Positions 21,894 through 33,640 of a stretch of DNA of 64,000 nucleotides are shown here, in pieces. Source of the DNA: Rapana venosa (taxonomy: Eukaryota; Mollusca; Gastropoda; Neogastropoda; Muricidae); contig CM054143.1 of the NCBI GenBank assembly GCA_028751875.1, forward strand, positions 66,643,103 to 66,707,102, read 5' to 3'. Numbering within the stretch: the first letter of the stretch is position 1; each line of letters begins with the position of its first letter. A program made the translations under genes and the position numbers. The notes under the pieces were generated by a model that saw only the letters and a list, made by a program, of their open reading frames with translations, did no database searches and was not told the origin of the DNA.

Positions 21894-23592
21894 CCGCAAC
21901 ATTGGCTCCAGACTCAATCAGACTCCTTTCCAGCCCGTGCTTCCTGATCCCAGTTTACTGGCGCTCCTCCCTTCTTCCATCCCACAAGTGAAAACGAAAT
22001 CATGACAATTCTGAAGGAAATGACTATAAAATCATGCGACCTTGATCCTATACCTGCTCCTGTTTTCTTACAATGCCTTCCACAACGTGTACCTATTATC
22101 ACTAAAATAGTAAACTCATCTCTTCTGTCAGGAAATTGTCCATCAGCTCTTAAAACCGCAATAGTCACACCTCCACTGAAAAAGCACGACCTCGATCCCA
22201 ACATTCTAAAGAACTTTAGAACCTGTCTCAAACTTACCCTTTGTCTCTAAAGTACTAGAAAAAGTTGTTCTCAAACAGCTCAACAGTCACCTTCATTCCA
22301 ATGATCTCCTTCCCCCTTTTTAATCTGCCTATCGCCCCAAACGGTACTGAAACCATCCTAGTCCACACTTTGGATACACTTCTACTTGCTTCTGATGCAG
22401 GAAAAATCTCCCTCCTCACTCTTCTTGACTTATCTGCAGCCTTCGACATTATAGATCACTCAATTCTTCTTTCTCGCCTCCAAAATACGTTTGGTATTAA
22501 TGGCACAGCCCTCACCTGGTTTACTTCATACCTCACAGACCGATTCCAGAAAGTTATCGTAAACAAAACTCAATCAGAACCTGTCAAACTGGAATGTGGA
22601 GTCCCACAGGGATAAGTTCTGGGCCCTGTTCTCTTCAATCTCTATACTGCTCCACTCTCACATATCATAAGCAACCACCATATTGGTCACCAATTCTGTG
22701 CCGATGATACTCAGCTTCAATGCAGTGATACTGTTGAAAACTTGACTTCCCTCCTGACAAATGTGTCCAGCTGCCTTCAAGACATCCAAAACTGGATGAC
22801 TCAGAACAAGTTACAACTTAATGCTGATAAAACCGAAGCCATGCTCATACGGACCCAATATAAACTTTCCTCGATCGCAACAACTTCAATAGAAATTGGC
22901 AATGCGACAGTTCCTTTGGCCAATTCTGTGAAGTATTTAGGCGTAGTTCTGGACAACACACTCTCTATGAAAAAATTCATCACCCAGACCTGCCAGTCTT
23001 GCTACTATCAATTATGGTGCATAAGCGAAATTCGCAAGCATCTGTCCACTGACGCAACTTCCAAGCTTGTCACATCTCTCATTCTTTCACGTTTAGACTA
23101 TTGTAATTCTCTTTTGGCTGGCCTACCAGCATCATCCATCCCCTCTCTTCAACGCATACAAAACTGCAGCTCGACTGGTCCTAAGAAAGAAAAAATCTGA
23201 ACACATCACTCCTCTTGTGCGATCTCTTCACTGGCTGCCTGTCCCACAGAGACTGAAGTATAAGACCAATATCCTCTGTTTCAAATGTCTTCACAAATCT
23301 GCACCCTCTTATCTCTGTAGCTGTCTTAACCTGTATACTCCATCCCGTTCCCTTCGCTCAGCTGCAGATACTTTGTGCTTTCGAACACCCAGATTCAACA
23401 AACCACTGCTGGCCGTCGCTCCTTCTCTGTTTCTGGTCCATCCACCTGGAATGGCCTCCCTCTTTCACTTTGCCAAAAGCCTTCACTTGATACCTTCAAA
23501 TCCAGCCTCAAAACGCACTTATTTCCTACCTGAAACTTTCCCCTCATATCTGTTCCTACTTTTTCAACAGCATCCTTCACCTCCTTCATCAC

Positions 23593-23656
<64 letters not shown>

Positions 23657-23802
23657 GTGTGGTGTGTGTGTGGATAAATTTGAAATATCTTATGTAATTT
23701 GAGGAAAGGTGCATGCGTGTAAGTGATTGAGTGCAAGCGCTTCGATTTGTTTCTTTTACAAGATTCAGCGCTATATAAATTCCATTTATTATTATTATTA
23801 TG
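21894..23802 (+). mobile_element. L2-like LINE, 5-prime truncated, one stop in RT
   Basis: Reverse transcriptase of the L2/CR1 group: LKTAIVTPPLKKHDLDPN, LLDLSAAFDIIDHSILLSRL (motif A), GVPQG (motif B), CADDTQL (motif C, both aspartates kept), then LQLNADKTEAMLI and VKYLGVVLDNTLSMKKF. Defects: a TAA directly after GVPQG (22,613-22,615) and frameshifts near 22,230, 22,300 and 23,180. The 3-prime UTR holds a (TG)n run (23,599-23,670), followed by caagcgcttcgatttgtttc, agcgctatataaattcc and a (TTA)n end. It is inserted within a unit of the 59-bp array without a visible target-site duplication. It is very similar to the fuller element at 37,100-40,755. Confidence 0.9.
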
Positions 23803-23838
23803 ATTAACATATGTACAAGCAACATAGACAAACTAAGT

Positions 23839-24452
23839 ATTTTTCGTCTTTTGTTAGTTCTATATTGTTCTTCATTTGTTTTGGCTGTTATTCTTGTCTT
23901 ATGTTAGTTATTGTCGCTGTTGTTGTTGTGTACGTATGTTTGTGTTTGTTTGATTGTTTATTTGCTTGTTGTGGTTGTTCTTTTTGGTTTATCTTTTTTT
24001 TTGTTTGTTTTATTCAGTTGTTTGTATGGTTGAAGGTTTTTGTGTGTATGTGTGTGAGGGGGGGGGGGGGAGGGGGAAGCAGTTGGTGTGTCTTTTAAAA
24101 AAAAATTGTTTTGTCTTCTTTGTTTATTTTGGTATTGGTTTTTCTTTGTTGCTTGTTTGTGTTATGATGGATATATTTTCAAGATTTTTGAATTATTTGA
24201 ATTGTATGGTTTAATATTTTTCAGGGATTTTTTCTTTTGCTTTTAATTCCATATATGCATATGTTATTGTCTTTTCTTGTATGATTTGTATAGTTTACCA
24301 TAGATTAGGTTTTTTATTCTATGTCTGCATATATATTATCTTATTTTCTCGCTCTTTTCCCCTTTAGATAGATGGCTTGATGAAAAAAAGAAAATGCACT
24401 GCTTATTCAATGTACCATCTGAAAATAAAAGTTTGACTTTGACTTTGACTTA
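23839..24452 (+). mobile_element. Retroelement 3-prime UTR with (TTTGAC)n end
   Basis: A T/G-rich 600-bp stretch without coding similarity ends in agatggcttgatgaaaaaaa...gtaccatctgaaaataaaag followed by tttgac repeats. It sits inside the 59-bp array. The same 3-prime end recurs at 33,550-33,640 with ttgac repeats. I infer a non-LTR element truncated to its 3-prime UTR. It contains a G12 run (24,059-24,070). Confidence 0.7.
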
Positions 24453-25545
24453 ACCTATACAACATCCCATATTTACCATGTGTACAAGCAACACAGACAA
24501 ACTAAGTGTTACATTATACAACATCCCATATTTAACATGTGTACAAGCAACACAGACAAACTAAGTGTTACATTATACAACATCCCATATTTAACATGTG
24601 TACAAGCAACACAGACAAACTAAGTGTTAACCCATACAACATCCCATATTTAACATGCGTACAAGCAACACAGACAAACTAAGTGTTAACCCATACAACA
24701 TCCCATATTTAACATGTGTACAAGCAACACAGACAAACTAAGTGTTACATTATACAACATCCCGTATTTAACATGTGTACAAGCAACACAGACAAACTAA
24801 GTGTTACATTATACAACATTCCATATTTAACATGTGTACAAGCAACACAGACAAACTAAGTGTTACATTATACAACATTCCATATTTAACATGTGTACAA
24901 GCAACGCAGACAAACTAAGTGTTCCATTATACAACATCCCATATTTAACAAGTGTTAAGACGAAACTGACAAGCTCAGTGGTAACTCCTACAACATCCCA
25001 AATTACATGTGTACAAGCAACTTAGACAACTGAGTGTTTAACCCATACAACACCCACTTTAAGCTGTACAGTCAACACAGACAGACTACACGTGTTAGCC
25101 ATACAACATCCCATATTTAACATGCGTACAAGCAACACAGACAAACTAAGTGTTTAATTATACAACATCCCATATTTAACATGCGTACAAGCAACACAGA
25201 CAAACTAAGTGTTACATTATACAACATCCCATATTTAACATGTGTACAAGCAACACAGACAAACTAAGTGTTCCATTATACAACATCCCATGTTTAACAT
25301 GTGTACAAGCAACACAGACAAACTAAGTGTTAACCCATACAACATCAACACAGACAAACTAAGTGTTAACCCATACAACATCCCATATTTAACATGCGTA
25401 CAAGCAACACAGACAAACTAAGTGTTACATTATACAACATCCCATATTTAACAAGTGTTAAGACGAAACTGACAAGCTCAGTGGTAACTCCTACAACATC
25501 CCCAAATCTACCATGTGTACAAGCAACTTAGGCAAGCTGAGTGTC

Positions 25546-26214
25546 AACCCAGACAGCACCCCGTGGTTAAGCTGTGCACGTGCAACAAGGACAGGCTCCT
25601 CGTTGCTGCACACAGCCTCCCATGTTGGACCTGTGTCCTGGCACCATGTGAACAGTGCTGGGTGGCTCACGGCACCTCAAGTCTCCTCCAAACACAGAGG
25701 TCAACGTTTAGCCGTCAGTCCGAAAGGCGTTGGTGCCCAAAAGATAATGATGACAGTGAGGGACTGGCAGCTACAAGCTACACACTGCCAACAAAGCCAA
25801 GGGAACTCTCATCCGTCCTCCTCTGGCAGACCAACCTGCTTCCAAAAGCTGCTGAAGCCGACTGCTCTGGCCTGTGCCTCACTGGCCACTCCTGCAGGCG
25901 CCGTGCACGGCAGCAGTGCCGCTGTCTCACAGGGATAGGCCGACATCTGCATTTTCAGCAGCTGAGGACAACCAACACAATACACAACACTCACTCACAC
26001 ACGCAAAACAAAACAAATGGTCAGACACGCTGACCAGTGAATAATACCTTGTATTGAATTATGAACAGTTCATTTCGTTGTGTCAAATAAGTCCATGTGA
26101 CTTTTATGGAAAATAAAAAATAGTCTCATTCCGATTCTGTTTCCCATGACACCAAATACAAGTTATGGTGGCAACTACAATACGATCAACTGTTCGGTTT
26201 TCCGCATGATACCA
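25546..26214. other. No recognised gene
   Basis: The first ~100 bp are decayed 59-bp units. The remainder is GC-richer unique sequence with open frames of 141 and 172 codons on the + strand that overlap each other and carry no family signature or splice context. The degraded copy at 58,200-58,830 keeps none of these frames. Confidence 0.4.
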
Positions 26215-26265
26215 AAAAAAAGATAGCACACAGCATAACAATGTTATTGAAAACATTTATTGTTT

Positions 26266-26305
<40 letters not shown>

Positions 26306-26500
26306 GAAGGGGGGCGGGTAAATGACAGAGACTGCACACAGCAATACTTTGCGACTGATAACATTTTTTATTTAGTTAAAGTGAGAGAGGTAACACGCAC
26401 CAATAATGTGTTATTGACAATATTCTTATTTGTTTGGTTGAAGTGACAGAGAATTACACACCAATGAAGCGTTACTGAAGCATTTTTACCTAGCCTCCGG
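26215..26500. repeat. ~62-bp degenerate tandem repeat with G38 run
   Basis: Four related blocks of the form cagagaattacacaccaata + atgtgttattga + caatattcttatttgtttgg + ttgaagtga. A pure G run (26,267-26,304) occupies the end of the first block. The same structure with a G47 run is at 58,840-59,120. Confidence 0.7.
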
Positions 26501-26559
26501 GACAACTAGGGTAGGAAGATCATTGACTAGGTTTTCTGTCATTATAGTGTGACAGCCGT

Positions 26560-26735
26560 AACAAATGATATGGCCCGCGTCACAAGCTTTGTCAGTTAGT
26601 GATGTCAGCAAGATTCCAACATCCATATCAAAATGTTGTTTTGCTTTATTCTATATTCTTTGTTGCTGTTGCAAAAGCTTTGTCAGTTAGTGATGTCAGC
26701 AAGATTCCAACAGCTACATTAAAATCGTTGGTTTG
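26560..26735. repeat. 91-bp tandem duplication
   Basis: agctttgtcagttagtgatg + tcagcaagattccaaca occurs at ~26,585 and again 91 bp later, both followed by a gttg-rich stretch. The duplication is also present in the degraded copy (59,200-59,340). Confidence 0.85.
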
Positions 26736-26740
26736 GGATT

Positions 26741-26802
<62 letters not shown>
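26736..26802. repeat. (TA)n microsatellite
   Basis: About 30 TA repeats with one early interruption. Confidence 0.95.
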
Positions 26803-26803
<1 letters not shown>

Positions 26804-27591
26804 CTGCTCGGCTAGATCTCCGAGGTTTACCAATGGTAAGATATTACCTTTTTGCCCGCCATTCAGGTAGCCATACTTAGACTTCGGAAATGTCTAAACC
26901 GACGCCATTGTGCATACGGTTTTCTGTTGCTTATTTATGTGACTGTTGTCACGCGTTTTCACCGGCATGACAGGGCTTACTCTTGAAAATGGATGTGAAG
27001 GTTGTCTTCAGCCACCACAAGCTCTGAGCATAACATCCTGCACCCGCCATTGCAGGAGAAAAAAACCCAGTTACTTGAGAACAGGCACAATTCTCATTAA
27101 GTGTGTGCTCAGATCCCACAGTGATTCCCAGGTGGAGTGAGTGAGACAGGACAGACAGACAGACAGAGTGCCTATTCTGGGTGACTCCCAGAGTGTTAAG
27201 CCCGTGAACGCCCAACAACAACAGCATACCAAACGACACGGCAGCACTTCAACTTGAATGGACAGCTAGAGGACGAACAACACTGTCTTTATGACAGTTT
27301 CTGTCTAGCAGGCTGATAGACAAACTCGTTAACGCACGCACCAATGATGCCGAAAACAGTAGAAACAAATGTGAAAAAAAAGAGAAATACAAAAAGAGGG
27401 AAGAAAGCAAGAGATACCTCCCCACGCCCATCCCCAAGAAAAGAAAAAAGTAAAAAAAAGAAAGAAAAGAAACCTCGCTAAAAGGATAGAATGGATGGAT
27501 GAATCTTTTATCTAGTGTCCTTTCATAAAAGGTGATAATACTTGACGGGTGAATTTAATTTTTTTTAAAGCATCAATAGTTAACAAAGAAA
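26803..27591. other. No recognised gene
   Basis: Unique sequence. Short open frames have no family signature. The block is duplicated, degraded, at 59,415-60,120. Confidence 0.4.
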
Positions 27592-27937
27592 TCACACACA
27601 CACACACACACACACACACAACACACAACACAACACACACACAGAAAGAAAAGTAGACAGAACGGCAGAGAGAACGCAATAAGACAGAAAAGAACGACAC
27701 ACAAGCACACACAAAGACAGCAAGACAGACAGGAGAAGAAAGAATGACATAATAAAGAAAGAAAGAATGAACGACGAAAAAAAAGAAAGAAAGACAGAAA
27801 GAAATAAAGAAGAAAAAAAGAAAGAAAGAAAGAATGAAGAGAAGAAAGAAAGAAAAACAGGAAGAAAGAACAAACGAACGAACGAAAGAAACGAAAGAAA
27901 GAAAGAAAGAAAGACAGACAGAAAGAAAGAACGAAGA

Positions 27938-27966
<29 letters not shown>
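27592..27966. repeat. Low-complexity block: CA, GAAA/GACA, then C29
   Basis: A (CA)n run (27,592-27,642) passes into an imperfect GAAA/GACA-rich stretch and ends in a pure C run (27,938-27,966). The + strand is almost T-free, which produces spurious open frames. Confidence 0.9.
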
Positions 27967-27968
<2 letters not shown>

Positions 27969-28127
27969 AGAAAGACAGCAAGACATAAAGAAGAAGAAGA
28001 AAGACTCAAGACTACTTTATTATCTCAATAGAGAAATGATGAGTGGCATTTTAAGATTACACCACACGCTTTAAACAATATATACATATAATATAACACA
28101 TATCATAAAAGTTGACAGCACTTGATG

Positions 28128-28214
28128 TCACACACACAGAGACACACAGACACACACACACACACACACAAACCCGTATGCACGCGCGCGCGCGCGCCGC
28201 GCCACACACACACA

Positions 28215-28275
<61 letters not shown>
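28128..28275. repeat. (CA)n with a CG-rich core
   Basis: Two long (CA)n runs flank acgcgcgcgcgcgcgccgcg, a purine-pyrimidine alternating stretch that could adopt Z-form DNA. Confidence 0.9.
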
Positions 28276-28354
28276 ACGCATTAACACAACAATAACAGTG
28301 TTAAGAGCCACAAGTCAAAACTAAAACATAATTGAAATTGAAGAAAGTCTCATA

Positions 28355-28545
28355 AAATAAATATCTGATCAGCGCCAACAACCCTCTTATTTATATATAT
28401 TGACAGCAGTGTAGGAAACTGCGCATACACATGTCAATCACAATGAATAAAATAAATAGCTGATCAGCGCCAACAACCCTCTTATTTATATATATTGACA
28501 GCAGCCTAGGAAACTGTGCATACACATGTCAATCCCAATGACAGA
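28355..28545. repeat. 95-bp tandem duplication
   Basis: Two copies of gatcagcgccaacaaccctc + ttatttatatatattgacag, 95 bp apart, differing at a few bases. The degraded copy (~60,880) shows only the end of one. Confidence 0.85.
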
Positions 28546-28616
28546 GTGGCTCCTGAACTTCATCGCCCTTATTCTTCATGGCAACATACATTCCTTTAAT
28601 ACACTGGTTAAAAGAC

Positions 28617-31600
28617 ATCATCATCATCATCATCATCATCACCAGACCCGTGACCTTGGCGGTCGTGGGGGAGACACGAAGGACGATGCCGTGGTAAGCC
28701 TCCTCCATCCATCTCGGTCCTCGGCTCTGCGCAGTAGTGCGGAGTCATTCATCCTGGTCCATTCTCTGATGTTGTCCATCCATGACTTGTTCTGTCTTCC
28801 CCTCCTTCTGCCACCTTCGAGTGTCCCCTGCAGTACTGTTTTTGGCAGAGTGTTTTGGCGGGTGACATGGCCGAACCATGTCAGCTTTTTCTTCTTGACG
28901 ATGGTGAGAAGGGGTTCCTGTGGACCTGCCAGCCGTGTTATTTGACTCTTGACAAATTCATTGGTCTTTCGTTCTCTCCAGGATATGCCCAGTAGTTTTC
29001 TATGGCATTTTGTTTCAAATGACTGGATTCGCTTTGCTGTTTCAGCAGTCAATGTCCAGGTTTCACTTCCGTACAGCAGGATAGTCTGAATTAGGGCTTT
29101 GTAGAGCTTTAGTTTGATTGGGAAACTGATTCATTTACTTTTCCATATGGTGGTGAGTTTTGTCATGGAAGATGTTGCCATGGCTAGTCTGACTTTGATT
29201 TCTGTCGTCGATCGCCCGTCCTTTGTGAGTGTAGCGCCAAGGTATTTAAAAGCGTCTACCTCCTCCAGTTGTTGGCCGTTCATGTAAATTTTAGCAGTGG
29301 CGTTGCTCGTGCTGTTCACAAGTACTTTACTTTTCTCCGAGCTCACCTCCATCCCATATGTTCCAGCTCTGTTCTCAAGTCTGGTCGTAAGATCTTGCAG
29401 CTCTGTGTTACTTCCGCCCATGAGGTCAATGTCATCGGCAAACCGCAAGTTGTTGAGGGGTCTGCCGCCAATGGAGATGGTAGAGTGGAAGTCATGGAGG
29501 GTCTCTCTCATAATGTTTTCCAAGAACAGATTAAACAGGACTGGAGATAACAGGCATCCTTGTCGGACCCCAACTGTGGTTTTGAAGTAGTCTCCGACCT
29601 GATTGTTCAGAAGGACTGCACTGCTTGCGGTATTGTATAGTGCTTGAATAGTTTGCACTAGTCCTTCTTCAATGCCAAACATTCTGAGGACCTGCCACAG
29701 GCCTTCGTGCCATACTCTGTCGAAAGCCTTCTTGAAGTCGATGAAGTTGTGGAACAGGTCTCTCTGATGTTGAAGATGTTTTTCCATCAGGATGTGGCAG
29801 TTAAAAATCTGTTCGATTGTGCTCCTGCCTGCCCTGAACCCAGCTTGTTCCTCTGCAAGGTGTTCTTCTGCCTCGTTCTTGAGTCGATTCAAAATAACTT
29901 TGAGCATGATCTTGCTGGCATGGCTGATGAGGCTGATTGTTCTATAGTTTTGGCATTGGCGTAAATTCCCCTTCTTGGGCAGGGGTATGATGAGTGATTG
30001 TGTCCATTCTGTTGGCCACTGTTTTGTCTCCCAAATCTTCTGACAGATAGCTGTAACATGTGTGATAACTGTTTCGCCACCATGCTTGAGCAGCTCTGCT
30101 GGTATGTTGTCTGCTCCTGGGGACTTTCCTACTGGTAAGCTGCGGATGGCTTCTTCCACTTCTTCCCTCAGTATAGGTAATGGCGAGGGTGCTCTTGATG
30201 TTGCTGCTTTCTCTTCTATTATGCTCTTGCCAGGTTGTATTGGGTAGTTGTATAGTTCTTGACAATACTCAGACCACCTGTTCAATGCAGCTGAGCTTTC
30301 TGTGAGGAGGTTTCCGGAGCTGTCTTCAATGACTGATGATTTGGTTTGAAGTGGTTTTGTGAGTTTCTTCAGGGTGTCGTATGCCTTTTTAACTGTTGCC
30401 CACTTTCATGCTTTTTTCGATCTCATCACATTGATCACTGATCCACTTCTCTCTGGCCTTTAACATTGACTTCTTCACAAGATTGTTGGCCTCCCGATAT
30501 TCTTTAGGGTTGGAAGACCTGGTTGGTTTCAGTGCTCTTCTTGTATCGCAGAGGTCCAAGATGTCATTGGTAGTCCATGGATGGTGTTTATTCCTCTGAC
30601 GACCGAGTACCTCCTCTGCTGTTTCTCGGACTGCCTCATTAAAGTTGTTGGTGAGGTCATTGTCCAGGAGGGTAAATGCCGCAAAACGTCCGCCAAGCTT
30701 AGCTTGGAAGATCTCCTCGACATCTGGATCTTTCAGTTTGTCCACGTCAAATTTGATACGTAGGTTTGCAGGCTGTTTGTTTTTCTTCAACTTCATTTTG
30801 AATACCAGCAGCACAAGGTCGTGGTCGCTGCCTATGACAGCTCCAGGGTAGGTTCTTGTTCTGGCTCTGTTGATGCTGGATTTGAAGCGCCGTGGTGTTA
30901 AGAAAAAATCTTTTGGGGTAAGGATTTGCGTTGGCAATGAGGTTGTCCTCCTTGATGTTGTGGGAAGGGGTATTGGAATGGTAAGTCTGTGGGTGCAGGC
31001 AGACCCCGCAGCGTAGCCCCCTGTGTTGGTCTCTCCGTTCCAAACGCCCAAACTGTTGGCCCCCTTGGTTGTAAAGTCAGGATATTTGGCGTTAAAATCC
31101 CTTAAAATGTGTTGTGCCCTTTTTGGGGGTATTTCAAAATGGTTCTTAAAGATCGTCTAAAATTTTTCTCTTCTTTTCTTTTTTGGGTCGATGGGGGTGC
31201 ATGTTTTGTATGATGGTGTTTTTGGGCTTGGCCGACACCCGGATGCTGAATCTGCTGGAACCCGGGTGTAAGCTGTAATGCCCCCTACTATTTTCCTTTC
31301 TGAAATAAATGCCACCCCCTGTTTTGAGTTTTCTTGGGCCACTGTACAATTTTTTGTTTTTCCAGTCATTGTTTCACAAAACCCTGCCCATTCATTCCCT
31401 AGTCCAAAAGCCCCTTTATAGCGGTGTATACCTGTTTTTTGATTTCCCCCCTGATAGGAAAAAAGCCCTTTTCAGTAAAAGTGTGTGGGGTTTTTTCTTT
31501 CTGTAAGAAACAGGGTCATGTTTTCATGATGATCTTTGATAAACCCCTCTTTTCTCTCTCTCTTCCTCTCTTTCTCTCTCTCTCTCTTTTCTCTCGCTCT

Positions 31601-31700
31601 CTCCCTAAAGAACCCTAGGGGGCCCTGAAAAACAAGGGTTTTGCATGACTCAGGCAGAAACCCGAGTGGGAACTCCACGGGAATGGGGAAACGGGCCCAC
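28617..31700 (-). mobile_element. RTE-like LINE with endonuclease and RT, few breaks
   Basis: On the - strand, from ~31,700 downward: a damaged AP-endonuclease domain (LRDFNA at ~31,090, then GAVIGSDHDLVL at ~30,840), then reverse transcriptase in one open frame (30,285-29,131; 384 codons) with KKGNLRQCQNYRTISLISHA, FIDFKKAFDRVWH (motif A), GVRQGCLLSP (motif B) and LRFADDIDL (motif C intact). A single TGA at ~29,131 interrupts it. Beyond it the frame continues with LKLYKALIQTILLYGSETWT, ISWRERKTNEF and LTWFGHVTRQNTLPKTVLQG to ~28,639, ending at a (GATGAT)n tail. One frameshift near 30,390 separates the endonuclease part. Upstream of ~31,050 sequence quality falls, so breaks there may not be real. 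RT motifs resemble RTE/BovB-type elements; clade placement is by eye. Confidence 0.88.
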
Positions 31701-33071
31701 AGCAGAAGGTCCCCCCCACCCATCCTCAGCCTCCAGCCCCTCCCCCGCCAGGCCACCTCCTTTCCTCCTCCTCCTTGTCCCCGTCCTGTAGCCACCCACA
31801 CACACACCCACACCACCACACACACACCACACCACACAAAACACACCACACACAAAAAAACCCCCGCGCTAGTAAGCAATAATCAAAATCAAAACTATAC
31901 CTATCAAACATGGAGTCCAAAAGGGTAAATTTGGGGTCCACTTCTTTTTTAAATCTATGTAATTTGTTTTCCCCAATTTTTAGAAGTAGGGGAAAATGTT
32001 TGTGAGACCCCCCTCTTTGTAGGGATTCTCCCCCCACAGACTTACAATCAAATTCAACAAATATTGACAGTTGGTTTACTTGGACTCAGCTAAACCATTG
32101 CCCCTAAAACGCGAAAAAAAAAGTGTAGTATGTACTGCAAAAAAAAGAGCAAAAAAAGAAAATAAATTCCAACCCCTTTTTGATAGGGAAAAGAGTAAAT
32201 TTAAAAAAGTTGACTCCCCGAAATTTGGGGTAATTTTTGACAAAAATCTTCTTGGACTGACATGTGATGGGGCTAGGAAAAAATCTTTTTTTAAAGTACT
32301 TAGTTATCAAAAAAAAACATTTTTGAATAACCCCTCTCGCAAACTTTTTTTTGCGGGATATTTTTCCTATATTGCTAGCTTCATCTCTTTGGGGGGCCTG
32401 CAGTGATAAAATTTAAAATTTTTATTCTAATTATATAAAAGGCATGAAATTGTTTTTATAAAAACAAGCCCCTAACCATCAAGATTTTAAGAAAAAAAAA
32501 ATCCCAAACCCTTTAAAAAAAAAAATTTTTTAAAAAAAGCTCTATTTGTCCCGAAAGTGCAATGGGAAATGCCCCTCCCAAAAATCACCCTAGCTTCAAA
32601 TCAATGAAAACAGACATAACATCTCTAAAATTTCCCAACCAAAAAAATTTTAAAAACAAGCTTCTTGTATAGGGGTGATTCGGAAAAAAGTCCCAAAAAG
32701 CTTAAAATTTTTTATCAAAAAAAAAAATCAGTTAAGCCAGCTAAAAAGCTCTAATAGAAAGCCTAGAATTGACAAAAAGGCAAAAACAACCTGATTAATA
32801 CGGCAAAATCAACCTAATTACATTTTTCCAGCAAAAGGGATTCCTTTCAACAACAAAAAATTCAGGTATGTTTACTGTGATAGAAAATTTTACAGTCACA
32901 ACCTGTATATGTGTGGGGGGGGGAAAGGGAGGAAGAGGCACACTAAAATTTTCAAAGAAGTAAGAGTAATTTGCAATGTAAATAATCTGCAATGTGAAAC
33001 AGTGGAAGGAGGAAATTTTTTAAAAAATTTTTATGGTAACCGGAAACTTGTAGTGTGTCCCTTTTCTCTCT

Positions 33072-33107
<36 letters not shown>

Positions 33108-33239
33108 CTCTCTCTCTCTTTCCCCCTTTTCTCTCTCCTCTTTTCTTCCTCTCCTCTCCTTTTCCCCTCCCCTCCTCATGCCCTTTTTCTTGCTATTCAA
33201 TAGATTTTTCGTGGATGTTTTTTTTATTGCGTTAGAGAT
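31701..33239. other. Poor-quality AT-rich stretch with a (CT)n run
   Basis: 31,100-33,100 is full of homopolymer-like runs (aaaaaaa, tttttt, cccc) and short direct substitutions, as in the degraded copy after 55 kb. A CA-rich run lies at 31,797-31,860 and a CT-rich run at 33,065-33,180. No gene can be supported. Confidence 0.6.
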
Positions 33240-33640
33240 GAGATTTTAGTATATTTTAAGCGTCTGTTTAGTTTGATATGTTTTAGGGTTTTTAATTTGT
33301 TTGTCCTGACTTTTATGATTTTCTTTTTTTAATTCTTAAAACATTTTATTTAAATGTGTGTGTGGGACGTGAGCGCGCACGCGCTTAGGTGTGCATTGAG
33401 TATGTGTGTGCGTGTATATGTTTTGTGGTAATTTGTATTTTCAATGTTTTTTTCCTTATCGATTTTTTCCTCTTTTTTACTGGTTTAATTTAAACGGTAA
33501 ATGATGCAATAATGTAGTGTCTTAGTATAATCATTACGAAGTTTGTTCTTAGATAGATGGCTTGATGAAAAAAACAAATGCATTGTTTTATTTCAATGTA
33601 CCATCTGGAAATAACATTTTGACTTGACTTGACTTGACTT
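33240..33640 (+). mobile_element. Retroelement 3-prime UTR with (TTGAC)n end
   Basis: Ends in tagatagatggcttgatgaa...caatgtaccatctggaaata followed by four ttgac repeats, matching the end of the 23,839-24,452 element. The two differ in the repeated unit (ttgac against tttgac). No coding part. Confidence 0.7.

Larger units (their letters stand above)
21828..25545. repeat. 59-bp tandem array, interrupted by two retroelements
   Basis: Unit of 59 bp: acaacatcccatatttaaca + tgtgtacaagcaacacagac + aaactaagtgttacattat. Array parts lie at 21,828-21,893, 23,803-23,838 and 24,453-25,545 (about 18 units). Two retroelements sit between them, each flanked by array sequence that rejoins to a normal unit when the element is removed. 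The right-hand edge decays gradually into unique DNA. An edge-type unit (acaagtgttaagacgaaact) occurs twice, 502 bp apart (24,948 and 25,450), which implies an internal block duplication. Confidence 0.95.

Noticed and set aside
21828..25545. Possible CRISPR array
   Set aside because: Units are contiguous 59-bp tandem copies without unique spacers, in eukaryotic DNA; the other minisatellites likewise.
25513..26033. Overlapping 141- and 172-codon + strand frames
   Set aside because: Begin in decayed 59-bp repeat units, overlap each other in different frames and show no family similarity.
27512..28009. 165-codon - strand frame of Phe/Leu/Ser, like a membrane protein
   Set aside because: Produced by GAAA/CA low-complexity and a C29 run.
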